Source: Imperialibacter roseus (lineage in GTDB: Bacteria; Bacteroidota; Bacteroidia; Cytophagales; Cyclobacteriaceae). From it: a DNA stretch of 64,000 bases. The notes beneath the pieces are model-generated. The model was not told the origin of the DNA, searched no databases, and saw nothing but the letters and a program-made list of their open reading frames with translations. The position numbers and the translations under genes were made by a program. Positions within the stretch are counted from its first letter, which is position 1; every line of letters begins with the position of its first letter. The stretch is from contig NZ_CP136051.1 of assembly GCF_032999765.1 (NCBI RefSeq), positions 2,332,417-2,396,416 on the forward strand. The letters run 5' to 3'. Shown one piece after another: positions 63,225 through 64,000 of this stretch.

Positions 63225-64000
63225 ATGGAAGAGACAATACTTGACTACGATCTGAAGGAAAAAGAGGAATACATCATTAACATGGGGCCTCAACACCCCA
63301 GCACGCATGGTGTGCTTCGGCTTGAGCTTTGCCTGCAGGGCGAAAAAGTAAAATACCTGATTCCGCACTGTGGCTATATACACAGAGGCATCGAGAAAAT
63401 GAGCGAAAAGCTCTCTTACCCTCAGCTATTGCACCTGACCGATCGCATGGACTACCTCTCAGCCCATATCAACAATGAGGCTGTGTCGTTGTGTGTCGAA
63501 AATGCCATGGAGGTGGAAGTAAGTGATCGGGTGAAGTACATTCGTACGATCATGGCTGAGCTTAACCGTGTTGCCTCACACCAGCTGTGGTGGTCAGCTT
63601 TTGGGATGGATTTGGGGGCGCTTACCACCTTCTTTTACGGCTTGCGTGACAGGGAAAAGGTATTGGACATCTTCGAAGAAACTACCGGGTCCAGACTTAT
63701 TCAAAGCTATATCATTCCCGGCGGACTCATGAACGACATCCACCCCAACTTTCAAAAGCGGGTGACCGAGTTCATTAAGTACTTCAGAAAGAAACTACCT
63801 GAATACGATGAGTTGCTTACGGGCAATGTCATTTTCAGAGAGCGTACCAAGGGTATTGGCGTGCTTTCTAAGGCGGATGCGATCAGCTACGGTGTAACAG
63901 GCCCAAGTGGCCGGGCTTCTGGCTTTCATTGTGACATCAGGAAAATTGAGCCTTACAGCGCTTATAAATGGGTCAATTTCGAAGAGATTACTTATACGGA
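63225..64000 (+). CDS. nuoD: NADH-quinone oxidoreductase subunit D (N-terminal part)
   Basis: The first 258 codons of the 49-kDa subunit, which forms the quinone-binding cavity with NuoB. MGPQHPSTHGVLRLEL near the N-terminus (quinone-site His), GYIHRGIEKMSE and RVASHQLWW are family signatures. The gene runs past the end of the window. Unfused from nuoC. Confidence 0.96.
   Translation, partial: MEETILDYDLKEKEEYIINMGPQHPSTHGVLRLELCLQGEKVKYLIPHCGYIHRGIEKMSEKLSYPQLLHLTDRMDYLSAHINNEAVSLCVENAMEVEVSDRVKYIRTIMAELNRVASHQLWWSAFGMDLGALTTFFYGLRDREKVLDIFEETTGSRLIQSYIIPGGLMNDIHPNFQKRVTEFIKYFRKKLPEYDELLTGNVIFRERTKGIGVLSKADAISYGVTGPSGRASGFHCDIRKIEPYSAYKWVNFEEITYT

Overview
The window comes from a Bacteroidota chromosome, most likely a marine or soil member of the Cytophagales (Cytophagia). 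Support: a subtilase with a C-terminal type IX secretion sorting domain, a short RpoD-like sigma factor typical of the phylum, many Cys-anchored lipoproteins with little visible Shine-Dalgarno sequence, N-terminally membrane-spanning AraC regulators, and amtB-glnK, zwf-pgl and nuoABCD blocks of Bacteroidota type. Most genes are chromosomal housekeeping or carbohydrate and peptide catabolism. I see no insertion sequence, phage, tRNA, rRNA or CRISPR-Cas locus.

Layout. 0-5.6 kb: truncated sulfatase, MBL-fold hydrolase, an array of 23-bp palindrome repeats, GH3 glycosidase and a membrane AraC regulator. 5.7-12.9 kb: DUF6249/ECF sigma/putative anti-sigma operon, DUF2306 membrane protein, secreted beta-helix protein, a TetR-regulated hydrolase with two visible operators, and an uncharacterised GNAT-like protein. 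13.0-19.6 kb: an operon of PSD1 cytochrome/DUF1549/DUF1553 protein, DUF1501 protein, Tat-exported sugar isomerase-like protein and membrane cytochrome with leucine-rich repeats. 19.5-22.4 kb: small membrane protein, lipoprotein, S10 carboxypeptidase. 22.6-29.1 kb: a complete eboABCDEF cluster, the best-defined secondary-metabolite-type system here. 29.1-39.1 kb: acyl-CoA oxidase-like enzyme, S9 peptidase, giant S8 peptidase with T9SS signal. 39.1-42.9 kb: oxidative pentose phosphate genes pgl-zwf divergent from gnd. 42.9-44.6 kb: amtB-glnK. 44.7-56.2 kb: assorted secreted hydrolases (esterase, penicillin acylase, beta-lactamase-fold), a transglutaminase-like/DUF350 pair, small unknowns, cytochrome c and an AraC regulator. 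56.4-61.2 kb: rpoD, a HipA-kinase/DUF3037 pair, CsbD-like protein, and a CoA-disulfide-reductase-type flavoprotein with rhodanese domain. 61.8 kb to the end: the start of the complex I operon, nuoA-B-C-D, with nuoD running off the window.

How the genes fit together. Extracellular breakdown of polysaccharide (sulfatase, GH3, beta-helix protein) and peptide (S8, S9, S10, penicillin acylase) feeds the pentose phosphate route and an aerobic, cytochrome- and complex I-based respiratory chain. Nitrogen comes through AmtB under P-II control. The most unusual non-coding structure is an exact 23-bp-period array of the palindrome AAGCGCTT at 1944-2043, with degenerate copies upstream, which no gene call explains. 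The overlapping HipA/DUF3037 and transglutaminase/DUF350 pairs and the PSD1/DUF1501 operon are also worth follow-up.
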